From: Nymphaea colorata
Lineage: Eukaryota; Streptophyta; Magnoliopsida; Nymphaeales; Nymphaeaceae
Direction of reading: 5' to 3'
DNA: 64,000 bases
Assembly (NCBI RefSeq): GCF_008831285.2
Contig: NC_045144.1
Location: 14,931,858 to 14,995,857 of the forward strand
Shown here: in pieces, positions 46,673 through 59,338 of the stretch
Numbering within the stretch: the stretch's first letter is position 1
Layout: each line of letters opens with the position of its first letter
Made by a program: the position numbers and the translations under genes
The notes under the pieces: model-generated
Told to the model about the DNA's origin: nothing
The model's input: the letters and a program-made list of their open reading frames with translations, nothing else
The model's database searches: none

Positions 46673-48910
46673 CCCCCACTTCTCCCTTTTTGGGCAAGAT
46701 TGGTCTTTTGGAGAAACTCTAATGTATTCTCACTTGAAGACTTAGAGTTTCTCTTAAGCTCTCTCTCTCTTCCTCTTCCTCTTTCCATTTCTCTCCAACT
46801 TGGAGCAACCCATAACCTTCTTGGAGGCATCATCTTGGAGTTTCACTCAAGGGGATCTTTAAGCTAAGGTGTTCATTTTCTCTAAGCCTTTCTCATTTAG
46901 AGGTATGTAATCAAAACCTCACTCCATTCTTTATTTTCTTTCTTCTCTTCTTCATCTCCCCACGGCCATATGAGATAGCTCTCACTCTCTATTTTAGAGT
47001 CAAGAGGTTATACTCAAGAGCACCGGGAGCATGAGAAGATGAGATAATCTTTCATTCTACGATTAAATCATGTTATTCATTTTCTCAAATATAATCTTGT
47101 TGTTGTTGCTCTTTCCTTTCTTGAATATATACTTCTTTTGCTTTCCTTATTTTCTTCTCATCTTCCTCTCCCCGTGGCCACAGGAGATAGCACTCAATCT
47201 CTTTTTTTTAGAGACAAGAGGCTATGCTCAAGTGCACCAGGAGCATGGAAAGATGAAATGATCTTTCATTTCATAGTTACTTCATGTCCTCCCTCCTAGT
47301 TGAATCTTTCTCTTTCTATCTCTCTCTCTCTCTCTCTTTCCTTCTTTGAATATTGTCTATATATTATTCATGCATAGTTGCTTGGTTTTCAATTTATATG
47401 TAAATGTATGGTGGGAATGAGAGTGTGGTTTGGGGATTCTTTATCTTCATATTGATTTTTGAGGTTGGGACTTGTCCAACCCGAGAAACCCTCACGAATA
47501 TGTACATGTTAATATGCATTTGCATGACATTTCGCGTTAGTTTGCTTTTAACCATCCCATTAAGAACCCTAATGAACATCTTATTGTATGGTTTGTTTTC
47601 TTCCATACCCAACGATAGAAGAAATATATCCCTTGTGGCAAACAAAATCATAACATTCTATTGTTTTATATAAATCATATTTTTCAAAACATTTTCAAAA
47701 GAAATCTCTCTAATGCGCCCTTGGAGACTTAGTTTAGGCTCTTGCATGAGTCGAAGCTCCCTTCCGACCTATATCAAAATTTGAAGTCGGCTATTTTCAA
47801 ATCATTCCTTGATTTTCATATTCATGAAAACGTATGCGTATATACATGTTATATACGTTTGCATGCACATGAATATCTTTATTTGTTGTTTCTCTTTCTA
47901 TGATTTAACATACTTTTATAAACCCTGGTATATGTATATATAAATATAAGTATATGTACGTGTATTCCATTTTAAAATCTCTCTTTCTCTTTCTAAAATG
48001 ATCTTCTCATCTCTACTTGATATAACATCATTTTCATAAGCTTTCATATATGTATACAAATACATATCTTTCTTTTTCAAAACATGTGATTTTATGATTT
48101 TCAAGATATTTTTCTTTCTCTATATCCCTCTTTGGATGTAGTCCTTCATCTTTTTAATTCTTCCAATATCTTACCATTTAAGATTTTAATTTTTCATTTA
48201 CTAACTTCATTAAGACCACAACTCAAGTAATGTCCCAATATTGGATTTATGCTTGATGGTCTACAATTCCAATCCATTTTCAAAAACTTTTCTTTCTTAT
48301 ATATGATAACTATAAAAACAAAAATCTTAGATGTATGTTATGGTAGGAATGCCTTAGATGAATGTTGTGGTAGGAATGAGTCATTTTTCTTCCATTCATC
48401 TTAGGATTGATGCATCCATGCATTCACTTCCACTCAATATCACAAATGAGAACAAACACATCTCTAAAAGAATTTAAGCAAGATGAGATGGAGCTCTAAT
48501 TAGTTGGTAACCAAATTAGAGCAAAATCTCAAACCTACGTAAAGTCTTAAGAGAACATTAAAATGACTTCAAAGTGATTCCCAAGCTTTTCTAATGATAT
48601 TTAAAAGATTTCCCAACTCTAGTTTTCATCAAAATGTTTCACATTCTCAAGCAATTGTTCAAGAACCTTTTCAAAAGTTTGAAAATCAAACTTTCAATAT
48701 TCTTCTACACCGCATATAGAAAAGATGTTTAAGCCAAAATGAAATGCATCAATGATAAATATAGCCATTGGATTGATTACCCCGGTAAACACACTGGGAA
48801 CGGTTGATCCTCGTGCCGACGGGTGAGTCCCTTTCTCGTTTATTTTCAAATAAAAATCTCATTTTTCTGGAGCACTCTAAAAAAAAAAAAAATTTGGGGA
48901 TGCAAAAAGA

Positions 48911-48927
48911 TGGCGACTGTGATGGGA
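48911..48927 (+). other. Primer-binding site, Tat/Ogre type
   Basis: TGGCGACTGTGATGGGA lies two bases after the 5' LTR. TGGCGACT-starting primer sites are typical of Tat/Ogre-clade gypsy elements; the exact tRNA was not determined. Confidence 0.7.
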
Positions 48928-49799
48928 CCCGTCATCCTTTGGCTATGGTTATAATTGATGCATTTTTACTAACTTGAACATCTCACATATTGCCAATGAT
49001 AAAGCATGTCCCTTATTTTGACCTTGACCTCATTGGCACTTCATTGCATTGCTTGGTGATTGTGTTTGCTTTCTTGCACATAAGACTAATTGAAGAGGAT
49101 CAATCATGTTCACCTAGATCTAGTATCAAATACAACCCTCCTTAATTTAAAAGTTGTTTGAAGACAATGTTTATTCTTCTTATTTTAATCATCTTCTTAG
49201 GCAATATTGCATTAGAGACAACTCATTTTACATGATTCCTCATATTTCAAAATTTCTCATTCCTATTTTGTCTCGGTCATCATGTTGCCGGGTTTGGTCT
49301 TAGGCGGTAGCACAAGACTAAGCCTTACAACTAGACCACACCTTGGGCGGGAAAGCCCACTCGTTAGTACCATGAGTGGTAACTTGTGGTATATCAACGA
49401 ATGTCCAATAAAAAGTTGATAAGCCTTACCCTTAGTTGCCAAATGAAGAAGTCTATGCTCGTACTAAGCCTCTTGGCTAAGGTATATTGGCATATCTTAT
49501 ATGAAGTAATTATACTCAATCAAACCCAATTCATTTAGGGTCCTATGCTCATTTTCCAAATATATGCATGATAAAGGTGACTTTCAAAAACGTTGGATGT
49601 TTATCATTGTACGATGATTGCATGTGTGTCTTCCATACAATCTTTGATCAATTGAATAATTGTACATTCTATTTTTTTTATTTAAATCAATGTCTTCTTC
49701 GATCATCTTTATATAATTTTCAACATGATCACACCATAAGCTCATGCTTTAACCCTACTACCTAAATGACATTGTTTTTTCAAATATTGTCATCCGTTT

Positions 49800-51560
49800 T
49801 TCTGAATCACTTTAAGACCTACATTTTTAATCTCTCATCTATTCATTTGTCCAACTTCATATTTTTAAACATGATAGCCAGTTATTGGCTCAATTACGAA
49901 CTTTGTTGACTTAGGTCATGCATTCTTTTGCTCTCATTTTAGCGAAATATTTTCCAAGTTTCAATACCTATGATGTGTCTTTCCTCACATTTTACTATTT
50001 TCATAATTTCATTGGATCATCAATTATTCCTTGGCAAGTCTATTTCTCTAGAGTTGCTTCAAAATCTACATTTTATTATACATTGTCAATCCCTTATTTA
50101 TTTGTCCGACCTCATATTCTTGAACATGATGGCCACCTATTGGCCCAATTATCAACTCACTTGACTCAAGTCATGCATTTTTTTTTCCTCATTCATATGC
50201 TGCCAAATAACTTTCTAGCTTCAATACACATAGTGTGTCTTTCTTTCCATGGGTCATCAATTATTCTTTGACAATTCCATCTTTTTGAATTGCTTTAAAA
50301 TGTATATTTCATCATACTTTGTCAATCTCTCATTTATTTGTCTTACCTCATGTTTTCTAACTCAATTACCAACTTTGGTTGGCTTAGGTCATACATTCTT
50401 TTCCTTATCCTTAATACTTATAGGTTGTATTTCTTTATATTTTACTACTTCCATAAGTTGGGACATCGATTGCTCTTTGTCAATCCATCAGTTATTTGTC
50501 TGGAATTACATTCTTGAACGTGACTCTACTTGACAATTTTCTAGCATCAACATCCATAGTATATCTTTCTCCTTATTTTATTACTTTCAAGATTTCATTG
50601 GGCTATTATTTTATTTCAAATTGAATATCAATTTTTGCCTTACTCGAGTATACTCCATTTTCAATCATTAGACATGCATGAATCAAACATCATGTATTGG
50701 CAAATTGCTCATAATTCTCTTTATCTTCTTATATTATCAACTTGATATCTTTCTACGAGAATCACTATTTACCGAGCATATTTCTACAATAAATTTCTTT
50801 CATATAAGCTTTGTCCCAATTGCGTGTCAAAATTGTTTTATGTTGAAGCTCAGACATGTGATATTACCTTTCACCCTCACATATCAGTTTTCTTTATATA
50901 ATTTTGTCTATTCATTCTATTAAGGCAACTTTCATTAGTGTCTCCACCTCAATCTCAGTCCGTGATCAACATGTGCTTGACTCGGGCCATACATTCTTTG
51001 CTTCCACATTTATATTTAGCCCAATAATTTTTTGGCTTCAAAACATATGGTGTGTCTTTCTACCATTTTTCTGCTTCCATGATTTTATTAGGCCATCATT
51101 TATTCCATGGTTTTTGCTAATGCTCTGATTACATTCTATTTTCATTCATCAGATATTTGATTTTTGACTTATTCATTTACCCCTGTTGAATCTATATCTT
51201 CCTGAGTCAAACCTCATATATTTATACTCTACTCAAAATTTAATTCTTTTGAAATTGAGATGTTCCATTTTCCTATATTATCAACTTGATATCTCGCTAT
51301 GAGAATTATCATCTACCGATCATATTTTTCTAACAAATTTCTCTCCTACAAGCTTTGTCTCAATTTCTTCACCTCAGAGACAAAACGCAAATTCTTGCAT
51401 ACCAAAGTTCATATATATGTCATTACCTTGCACCCTCATTTCCCCGTTAAGAGAACATATACCTCATTTTTATAATTTTGCTCATACTTTATTTGATTGA
51501 GGCAATTTTCATTACTTTCTTCGCCTCAGTCTCAATCCAAGACATCAACCTTTTATCTTC
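49800..51560 (+). repeat. Degenerate tandem array, units of about 200-250 bp
   Basis: CTCATTTATTTGTC-type words, CTTGAACATGATGGCC, CAATTA-CAACTT, AGTCATGCATTCTTTT and TGTGTCTTTCT-ACATTTTAC recur in the same order at about 49840, 50090, 50330, 50480 and 50980, with heavy divergence. The small open frames here are by-products of the repeats. Confidence 0.65.
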
Positions 51561-52084
51561 TACCCAACAATCTATTTTGAATAAGATCCTATCAATCATG
51601 GCAATTGCTAATACTGGGGCATTTTTTTTAATATTTCAAGGATATTTCTAAATATCTTTTGCGACAAATATTTTTCATGAACAATTATCATTGTCCATAG
51701 AAAAAGGGATCATATCACAATCAAGTCAACCAACTATTAAGGTAAAGATTTGATCAAGTGCAATCCGGCCGCTAAGGTCGGAGCTTTCTAAAAGCTAGCT
51801 CAACCATATCACTAGACAAGGGATTTTTATGGAGCAAGCACAACTTGGCCGTTTGGCTAAGGGCTTTTTCAAAGCAAGCTCAACCCAAACACTAGTATGG
51901 GGAATTTTAACAAGTTCAAAATCCAGTCTTGGGTGAAAACAAAAATTTCACCAAAAAACACTCGAGGTGATAGGAAATTTTCTTGTCACAACCAGTGAAG
52001 GAACAATAGGGTCTCAGCCATTGCTTCAACAAAGGTGTTCGAGGTGATGAAGGTTATTTCTTGGCATTGCCACTTGTTTTTGAG

Positions 52085-52470
52085 CAACCCATTCAGGAAA
52101 AGGGGTAAAACCTAAAACTATGGACCAAAGCACAACCCACACAGGCAAGTGGTTAAACCTGCAATGCAGGCCAAAGCAACCCATGTAGGTAAAGAGGTTA
52201 AACCTGCACTGCAAGCCAAAGCAACCCACACAGGTAAAGGGGTTAAACCTGTACTACAAGTCAACAAGCCCACACAGGTAAGCGGTTGGACCTGCAAGCT
52301 AACACAATGCACACAAGTAAGGGGTTAAATTAGCAATGCGAGCTAAGGCAACCCATTTCAAGGGGGTTAAACCTGAATTCAATATTGGCAAACCCATTCA
52401 GGCAAGAGGTTAAACCTGCAATATAAGCACAAACAACCAATTCAGGTAAGGGGTTAAGCCTGAAACATCT
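52085..52470 (+). repeat. Tandem array of about 48-bp units
   Basis: About eight units of the form AGGGGTTAAACCTGCAATGC followed by AAGCCAAAGCAACCCACACA are visible, with substitutions. It lies just before the polypurine tract. Confidence 0.8.
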
Positions 52471-52542
52471 CTCCAAAAATGTTTTGTTTGAAAATTTTAT
52501 GGCGCTTATTTTGTCATTAAGCACGGTGAGCACCGGCTCAGT

Positions 52543-52558
52543 AACAAAGAGGGGCATT
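52543..52558 (+). other. Polypurine tract of the large LTR element
   Basis: ACAAAGAGGGGCATTT directly precedes TGTAATCACCCC, the start of the 3' LTR. Confidence 0.75.
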
Positions 52559-55233
52559 TGTAATCACCCCAAATTTTTTCAAAAATAATGCCCCCTTTTA
52601 TTAAAAACACAAAACCCAATTTTTTGATCTAAATTGGTCCAAAGCCACAATCCAAATCCAAATTAGATCCAAAAACCCAAGTTCAAATCCAAATCAGGCA
52701 TTTGAGACCCATTTGCCCTTCCTTTTAACAAAAAGGTCTCTTTTTAAAGGGTGATTTTGGTCTTTTTGGTAAACAAGACCCATTTGCCCCTCCTTTTTTA
52801 TAAAGAACTTCCTTTTAGAGGGTAATTTTGGTCTTTTTGGTAAACAAGACCCATTTGCCCCTCCTTTTTGACAAAAAAAATTTTCTTTTGGAGGGTGATT
52901 TTAGTCTTTTTGGGTGGACAAGACCAATTTGCCCTTTCTTTTGACAAAAAACCTTCTTTTAGAGGGTAATTTTAGTCTTTTTCGGTGGAAAAGACCAATT
53001 TGCCCTTCATTTTGACAAAAAATCTCCTTTTAGAGGGTGATTTTAGTCTTTTTGGGTGGACATGACCCATTTGCCCTTTCTTTTGACAAAAAGTCTCCTT
53101 TTAAAGGGTGATTTTAGTCTTTTTGGGTGGACATGACCCATTTGCCCTTTCTTTTGACAAAAAGTCTCCTTTTAGAGGGTGATTTTAGTCTTTTTAAGTC
53201 AAAAAATTCAAATTTAAGGTTTTCGCTCCAAAAACCTCTACAAAAATACCCCCCACTTCTCCCCTTTTGGGCAAGATTGGTCCTTTGGAGAAACTCTAGT
53301 GTATTCTCACTTGAAGACTTAGAGTTTCTCTTGAGCTCTCTCTCTCCCTCTTCCTCTTTCCATTTCTCTCCAACTTGGAGCAAGCCATAACCTTCTTGGA
53401 GAAATGATCTTGGAGTTTCACTGAAGGGGATCTTTAAGCTAAGGTGTTCATTTTCTCTAAGCCTTTCTCATTTAGAGGTATGTAATCAAAACCTCACTCC
53501 ATTCTTTATTTTCTTTCTTCTCTTCTTCATCTCCCCACGGCCATATGAGATAGCTCTCACTCTCTATTTTAGAGTCAAGAGGTTATACTCGAGAGCACCG
53601 GGAGCATGAGAAGATGAGATAATCTTTCATTCTACGATTAAATCATGTTATTCATTTTCTCAAATATAATCTTGTTGTTGTTGCTCTTTCCTTTCTTGAA
53701 TATATACTTCTTTTGCTTTCCACATTTTCTTCTCATCTTCCTCTTCCCGTGGCCACAGGAGATAGCACTCAATCTCTTTTTTTTAGAGACAAGAGGCTAT
53801 GCTCAAGTGCACAAGGAGTATGGAAAGATGAAATGATCTTTCATTTCATAGTTACTTCATGTCCTCCCTCCTAGTTGAATCTTTCTCTTTCTATCTCTCT
53901 CTCTCTCTCTCTTTCCTTCCTTGAATATTGTCTATATATTATCCATGCATAGTTGCTTGGTTTTCTATTTTTATGTAAATGTATGGTGGGAATGAGAGTG
54001 TGGTTTGGGGATTCTTTATCTTCATATTGATTTTTGAGGTTGGGACTTGTCCAACCCGAGAAACCCTCACGGATATGTACATGTTAATATGCATTTGCAT
54101 GACATTTCACGTTAGTTTGCTTTTAACCATCCCATTAAGAACCCTAATGAGCATCTTATTGTATGGTTTGTTTTCTTCCATACCCAACGGTAGAAGAAAT
54201 ATATCCCTTGTGGCAAACAAAATTATAACATTCTATGTTTTTATATAAATCATATTTTTCAAAACATTTTCAAAAGAAATCTCTCTAATGCGCCCTTGGA
54301 GACTTAGTTTAGGCTCTTGCATGAGTCCAAGCTCCCTTCCGACCTATATCAAAATTTGAAGTCGGCTATTTTTAAATCATTCCTTGATTTTCATATTCAT
54401 GAAAACGTATGCGTATATACATGTTATATACGTTTGCATGCACATGAATATCTTTATTTGTTGTTTCTCTTTCTATGATTTAACATACTTTTATAAACCC
54501 TGGTATATGTATATATAAATATATATATATGTACGTGTATTCCATTTTAAAATCTCTCTTTCTCTTTCTAAAATGATCTTCTCATCTCTACTAGATATAA
54601 CATCATTTTCATAAGCTTTCATATATGTATACAAATACATATCTTTCTTTTTCAAAACATGTGATTTTATGATTTTCAAGATATTTTTCTTTCTCTATAT
54701 CTCTCTTTGGATGTAGTCATTCATCTTTTTCATTCTTTCAATATCTTACCATTGAAGATTTTAATTTTTCATTTACCGACTTCATTAAGACCACAACTCA
54801 AGTAATGACCCAATATTGGAGCTCTAACTAGGCGGCAACCGAATTAGAGCAAAATCTCAAACTACTTAAAGTCTTAAGAGAACACAAAAATGACTTCAAA
54901 GTGATTCCCAAGCTTTTCAAATGACATTTAAAAGATTTTCCAACTTTAGTTTTCATCAAAATGTTTCACATTCTAAAGCAATTGTTCAAGAACCTTTTCA
55001 AAAGTTTCAAAATCAAACTTCCAATATTCTGCTACACCACATATAGAAAAGATGTTTAAGCCAAAATGAAATGCATCAATGATAAACATAGCCCTTGGAT
55101 TGATTACCCCCGATAAAGGCGGCGGGAACGGTTGATCCTCGTACCGATGGGCGAGTCCCTTTCTCGTTTATTTTCAAATAAAAATCTTATTTTTCTAGAG
55201 CACTCTAAAAAAACAAAAAAATTTGGGGATGCA

Positions 55234-55237
<4 letters not shown>
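52559..55237 (+). repeat. 3' LTR, 2.68 kb
   Basis: A close match of the 5' LTR with few substitutions. It differs by one extra U3 repeat unit, a changed TATA region (about 53240-53248), and a deletion of about 250 bp at 54822 where CCAATATTGGA joins GCTCTAA directly. Confidence 0.9.

Positions 55238-55281
<44 letters not shown>
55236..55281. repeat. (TA)n microsatellite at the LTR border
   Basis: A TA run of about 44 bp directly follows the 3' LTR end. It hides the target-site duplication. Confidence 0.95.
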
Positions 55282-55282
<1 letters not shown>

Positions 55283-58200
55283 GTACCTTACTCTTCAGAA
55301 TGAAATTTTATCAAGGGACCAGATAACTCACAAATCATGATGATTCATGGATGGGTTCTTGTACGTAGAAAGATTGAAAGCTTGTTTCAAATCTCCCCTA
55401 CTCCTCTTAATCATTTGAAAAAGCATGAAACAAAATAACTTTAAATAGAAAGAGATAAATGAATGCTCAAGTTAGTCCATCCTTGGTTTCGCTATGCAAA
55501 GGTGGATTACATTCATGACAATGAATCCATCCTTAATAGCTTTTTCGTCATATATATTGCAGCACTCTCTCACCGTGGGATTTTCTCATGGTGGGGATTC
55601 AAAATGGCTTTTAAGCTGGTTGTTTTGAAAGAAACATCGCCTGGGGGCCCTTTTCAAAATTTGATTCATGGGTTCATCTTTTTAGAAAAACAGACTCATG
55701 CATGCATTATGCATTAACATGTACATTTAATCACAGGTTTCTCCTAGCTAGACATCATTCCCAACTATAAAATAAATGAAAATAAACCCTTCCTCTAATT
55801 GCTGAAATTAAAATGAACCAACATGAAGCTAAAGTAGATGAGAATGAGTTAAAATCACCTACCTTGTGTTCGGTCTTGATGTTTGATCTTCTTGTTCACT
55901 TGTTTTCTAAATCGAGCAATCGTAAGCAAGAATCCAAGCTTGGATTCAAACTTAGCAAAGATAGAAAAAGAATAGCATGCTTGCTGGAATTTGCAGTGGA
56001 AAAGGGAGCTTCTCACCACGAATATCCTAAGGGTTTAGTTAAGCACCCTAACTTAGCAAAATCAATGTTGAGAATAGAGGAAAATGAAGAAGAAAATGGG
56101 AGAAAGGGGGAAGGGGGCTTGGATGAATTCTTCTTCTCCTACTTGGCAATACTCAAAAATTTGTCCCCACCTTGGTCGCCAAGGGAGGGTTTATATAGAG
56201 GAGAAGAAGGGTTCAACCACCTTCTTTAATTTGCCTTGGAAAATTAATCAAGGATTAGGGAGTTGGAAAATGGATTAAATGAGTTTTTAATGGCTCTATT
56301 TAATCATTCTTATCCCATTTACACGAGCTAGGTGGGCTAAGCTAAGTGTGGTCAACCCTGGTTTAGACGTAACTGACCAACATTGACCAAAAGTTTGGAT
56401 GAAAATGCCCTTGCGCAGGGCTTTGCTTTAGTTTGTTCTATATATATATATTTTTTAAATCGAGTTTGTTAGGTTAAAACCTAGTTGCTAAGCTCTAAAT
56501 GTTATTGAATTATGACAATTCAATTAAAATTTGAATAAAATTTGAACACTCTATCAAATTAGGTTCGAAAAGGGTACTTTTGTCTAAAAGTTGATTGAAG
56601 ATGAATTTAAATTGAATCAATCTTTGGTTTGAAATATTGAATTTTAATTTGATATTTGATTTATACATTTGACAAATCCAAATGTATATGTGCCTTTTAT
56701 AAACCAATTTAGGCTCTGCAATCTCAATTTGCTCATAAAAAGGCAAAATTATCTAGATTGGACAAATTCAACCAATTGACCAAAGTCAAAGCTCATTTGT
56801 GAGTAGTTTGACCTTGCTTGAAGTAATTTTATAAATTTCAGCTACGAAAGGTCTTAATTGAGTTGAATCATACTTCAACTTAGTTTAGTCAAAGTGGATT
56901 TGATCTAGTCGAGGTCTATTTTTGTCTACAAATTGGATCGTGAGACAGGCCTACCCTTTTTGCCAAGCTGAGCTCATGTTCACTTAGCCTTGCTGAGATT
57001 GGTGCCATATTTGGCTGCACTAGGGTCAAACTTACTTGAATTACGTGGAGTTTGACCAGTCTAGTTATTGTTTTTCGAAAATTGACATCTTTTTAAAGAT
57101 GACCTAGTTAAAGAAGAGAGAGAGACATAAATGTCTCTTTCCTAGGTTTCTAGTTATGATCTCATTCATTTCTCCTTAAAAATGATTTTTTCATTTAATT
57201 GAGAGAAAATATATTTAATTTTTCATTTTTAAATGGGAGACACGGGCTAGGTGGGGTCCACACATGGGTGCCACGTAGCATTTTAGATTGACTTAGATCC
57301 AATTCTCACATTTAAGTCAAAATTTGAATTTCACAATTGAACTTGGATTTCAAATGACATTTGCAATTGGATTTGGATGTCAAATGACATTTGTAATTGG
57401 ATTTGGATGTCAGATCCTAATTTGGACATAGTTTGGACTCGTAATCCTACATTGGGATTTGTGTCACTAGTTAAATTGATGATTTGAATCTAAATTATTC
57501 TTTAGATTCGAAATTGGCTCGGCAATTGCATTTTACACAATTCTTTTGTAAAATTTTGACATTGTTTCAATTCTAATGTGAAAAAATTTGGGGTGTTAAT
57601 AGATGCCCCTCTTTGCTGTTAAGTAAGTTGAAGAATTTGTTTAATAGCAAAGATTTACGCTCCAAATTTTTGAAAATTGTTGGATAATCTATTTTTCAAA
57701 TGATGTTGTACCATCTTCACTCGAAGGGAAATGCTAGGCATAGACCTGAAATAAGAAGATTTTCCTCTATCACACTGGAGACTCTGTACGGGAATTAATA
57801 TTGGTTGGAAAATTTTACAATTGTGAAAGTTTTTGCAACTGATGCTTGGAGAACTTAGCCCTTGATGCCTTTTAGAGCATTGGCAAACTCTTTTTCTCTT
57901 CTTTTACTTAGTTTTTTACTTATTGGTTTTAGCTTTTGAATTTTGATTTTCTTTTGAGTTACCCTTCACTCTTGGGGGAAATTCCTGACCACCCCAAAAG
58001 CTACTACGGAGTTCCACTACTTTGGTGGTTTTGTGTAGTTTGCTTTATACAATATCAAGTCTATCGTGCTTTCTTCTGAACCCTTGTAGTGAGCTTTGGG
58101 CCAGTAACTCCCAGACCAGTTGGCCTTAGGGTACCAAGTGTAAAACACCCATCGGACTTACTTACTCGATTCAAAAGGATTTAGGAGACTTAATATAAGC

Positions 58201-58690
58201 AAAATGTGCATGGATTGCTTTTTAGCTTCACGGTGTAAGCATAGGTCATATGCCCACCCACACCTGGAGAGCTTTGAACCAGAGGAACAACTACACTCAC
58301 CCCAAGTTCATCGCTCAACTCATTTTGTTTGATAGTCTTTTCTAGCATCTTGCCAAGTTCTTTTGGTTCACAAGGGCTTTTTCTTATGGCGTCTCATGCT
58401 AGACCTTTACAACTGCTCAATTGTTGGACCCAACATTAATTTATGTACGTTAATCCCTCAATTACATTGCAATTTCTTGCATATTTCAAGCCAATGCCCT
58501 TGCTGTTGTCCTCAAGACATGGGCTGAGTTTGAAAATTTTGGAAATTTTGATGCATTTTTTAAACTTTCTCTAAGGGATACTATGTCCCTTAGTTGATTT
58601 GAAAATTTCTAAGAATGTGCTTATCAAAGCACAATTGTTTTGAAATTTTTGAATTACAAATTCAAGTGTCGAATTTCTTGAGATGCAAAG
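55282..58690 (-). mobile_element. Minus-strand relative of the Tat-like LTR element (partial)
   Basis: The minus strand reads AGCAAAGAGGGGCATCT at about 57617-57601 and then ATTAACACCCCAAATTTTTT, the same polypurine-tract/LTR-start pattern as at 52543-52580. So 57600 downward is an LTR in minus orientation, and 57620-58690 the end of its internal region. A minus-strand TATA box lies at 56197-56190. No coding domain is seen in the internal piece. The other LTR is absent. Confidence 0.6.
56190..56197 (-). promoter_or_regulatory. TATA box of the minus-strand LTR
   Basis: TTTATATA on the plus strand reads TATATAAA in the context CCTCTATATAAACCCTCCC on the minus strand, about 1.4 kb into the LTR, a suitable U3 end. 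Confidence 0.55.
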
Positions 58691-58694
58691 TAAG

Positions 58695-58865
58695 ACTGAG
58701 CACCGGGTCGGGCCGCCGCTGGGTACCCAGTACCCGGCACGGGCCCAGGCCTGGAAAAAATGATTTTGGGGCTCAGTTTATCGGGCTCGGCCCAACCCGG
58801 TAATTAACGGGTCGGGCTCGAGCCTGCTACTGTGATCGGCGACGGCCCGATAAGCCCGACATGTT
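58695..58865. repeat. GC-rich inverted-repeat block
   Basis: CGGGTCGGGCC, GGCTCGGCCCAACCCGG, GGGTCGGGCTCGAGCC and CGGCCCGATAAGCCCGAC occur in alternating orientation. Similar blocks lie at 13.6-14.3 kb. This may be the 5' subterminal region of the hAT element that follows, but a matching 3' end was not found. Confidence 0.5.
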
Positions 58866-59338
58866 TTTTTTTTCAGAAAAATAAACTTAGGGAGTTAGGA
58901 ACTTAGGGTTAAGCTTTTCTTTTCGTCTTTTTGTTTCTTTATGAAGTTTCATCGCCGTCGAGCTCAAGACTGCCTCCTCAACCTCCAGTCCTCCTCATCG
59001 GCCATCGCGCCTCGGCTGCCTCCTTCGGTCCTCCCCATCGCCGTCGCACAACCTCTCTACTTGCTTCATCGACGGTTGCATCAAGTGCTTCTTCTCCAGA
59101 GGGCTGAACTCGGCCTTTCTGCTGGCTGGTATTGTTCTGTCAACTGCCAGTGCCGGGTGCTGGATTCTTCTTCCCATCCATCCTTCCTGCAGGTGTGCCG
59201 CTTTTCCCTTTCTCCTTGTCCATCTCATTCCCTTGTTTCCCGTCCTTTTTTTCTTCCCTTTCTTCTTTTGAAGGAAAATATTAGCCCTCTGTGGTTGTCG
59301 GCCATAGAGGGCTTCCCTTTCTTCACTTAGATTAACAT

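Larger units (their letters stand above)
46070..48908 (+). repeat. 5' LTR, 2.84 kb
   Basis: U3 carries a tandem array of six roughly 60-70-bp units (46250-46625), then a TATA box at 46665-46672. The transcribed part has a duplicated CT-rich segment with GAGATAGC-TCACTCTCT words (about 46970 and 47187). It contains about 250 bp (48243-48490) missing from the right LTR. Confidence 0.9.
46070..55237 (+). mobile_element. Large non-autonomous LTR retrotransposon (Tat/Ogre-like gypsy style)
   Basis: LTRs at 46070-48908 and 52559-55237 start TGTAATCACCCC; the right one ends GCAAACA. The primer site TGGCGACTGTGATGGGA (48911-48927) and the polypurine tract AACAAAGAGGGGCATT (52543-52558) are of the type seen in Tat/Ogre gypsy elements. 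The 3.6-kb interior has no gag, protease, RT, RNase H or integrase in any frame. It is filled with tandem arrays. The LTRs are nearly alike by eye, so insertion is fairly recent. TATAT flanks both sides (46065-46069; 55238-55242), but the right side is a TA microsatellite, so the target duplication is uncertain. Confidence 0.85.

Noticed and set aside
49568-51128. Several hydrophobic plus-strand open frames
   Set aside because: They track the degenerate 200-250-bp tandem repeat and are rich in Phe/Leu/Ile from T-rich sequence; no retroviral motif.
47070-54248. Matching open frames in both LTRs (for example 47404-47673 and 53979-54248)
   Set aside because: They are conserved only because the LTRs are recent copies of each other; the frames are short and lack motifs.
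55813-56229. Plus-strand open frame of 138 codons
   Set aside because: It lies in a minus-strand LTR around its TATA box and has no known domain.
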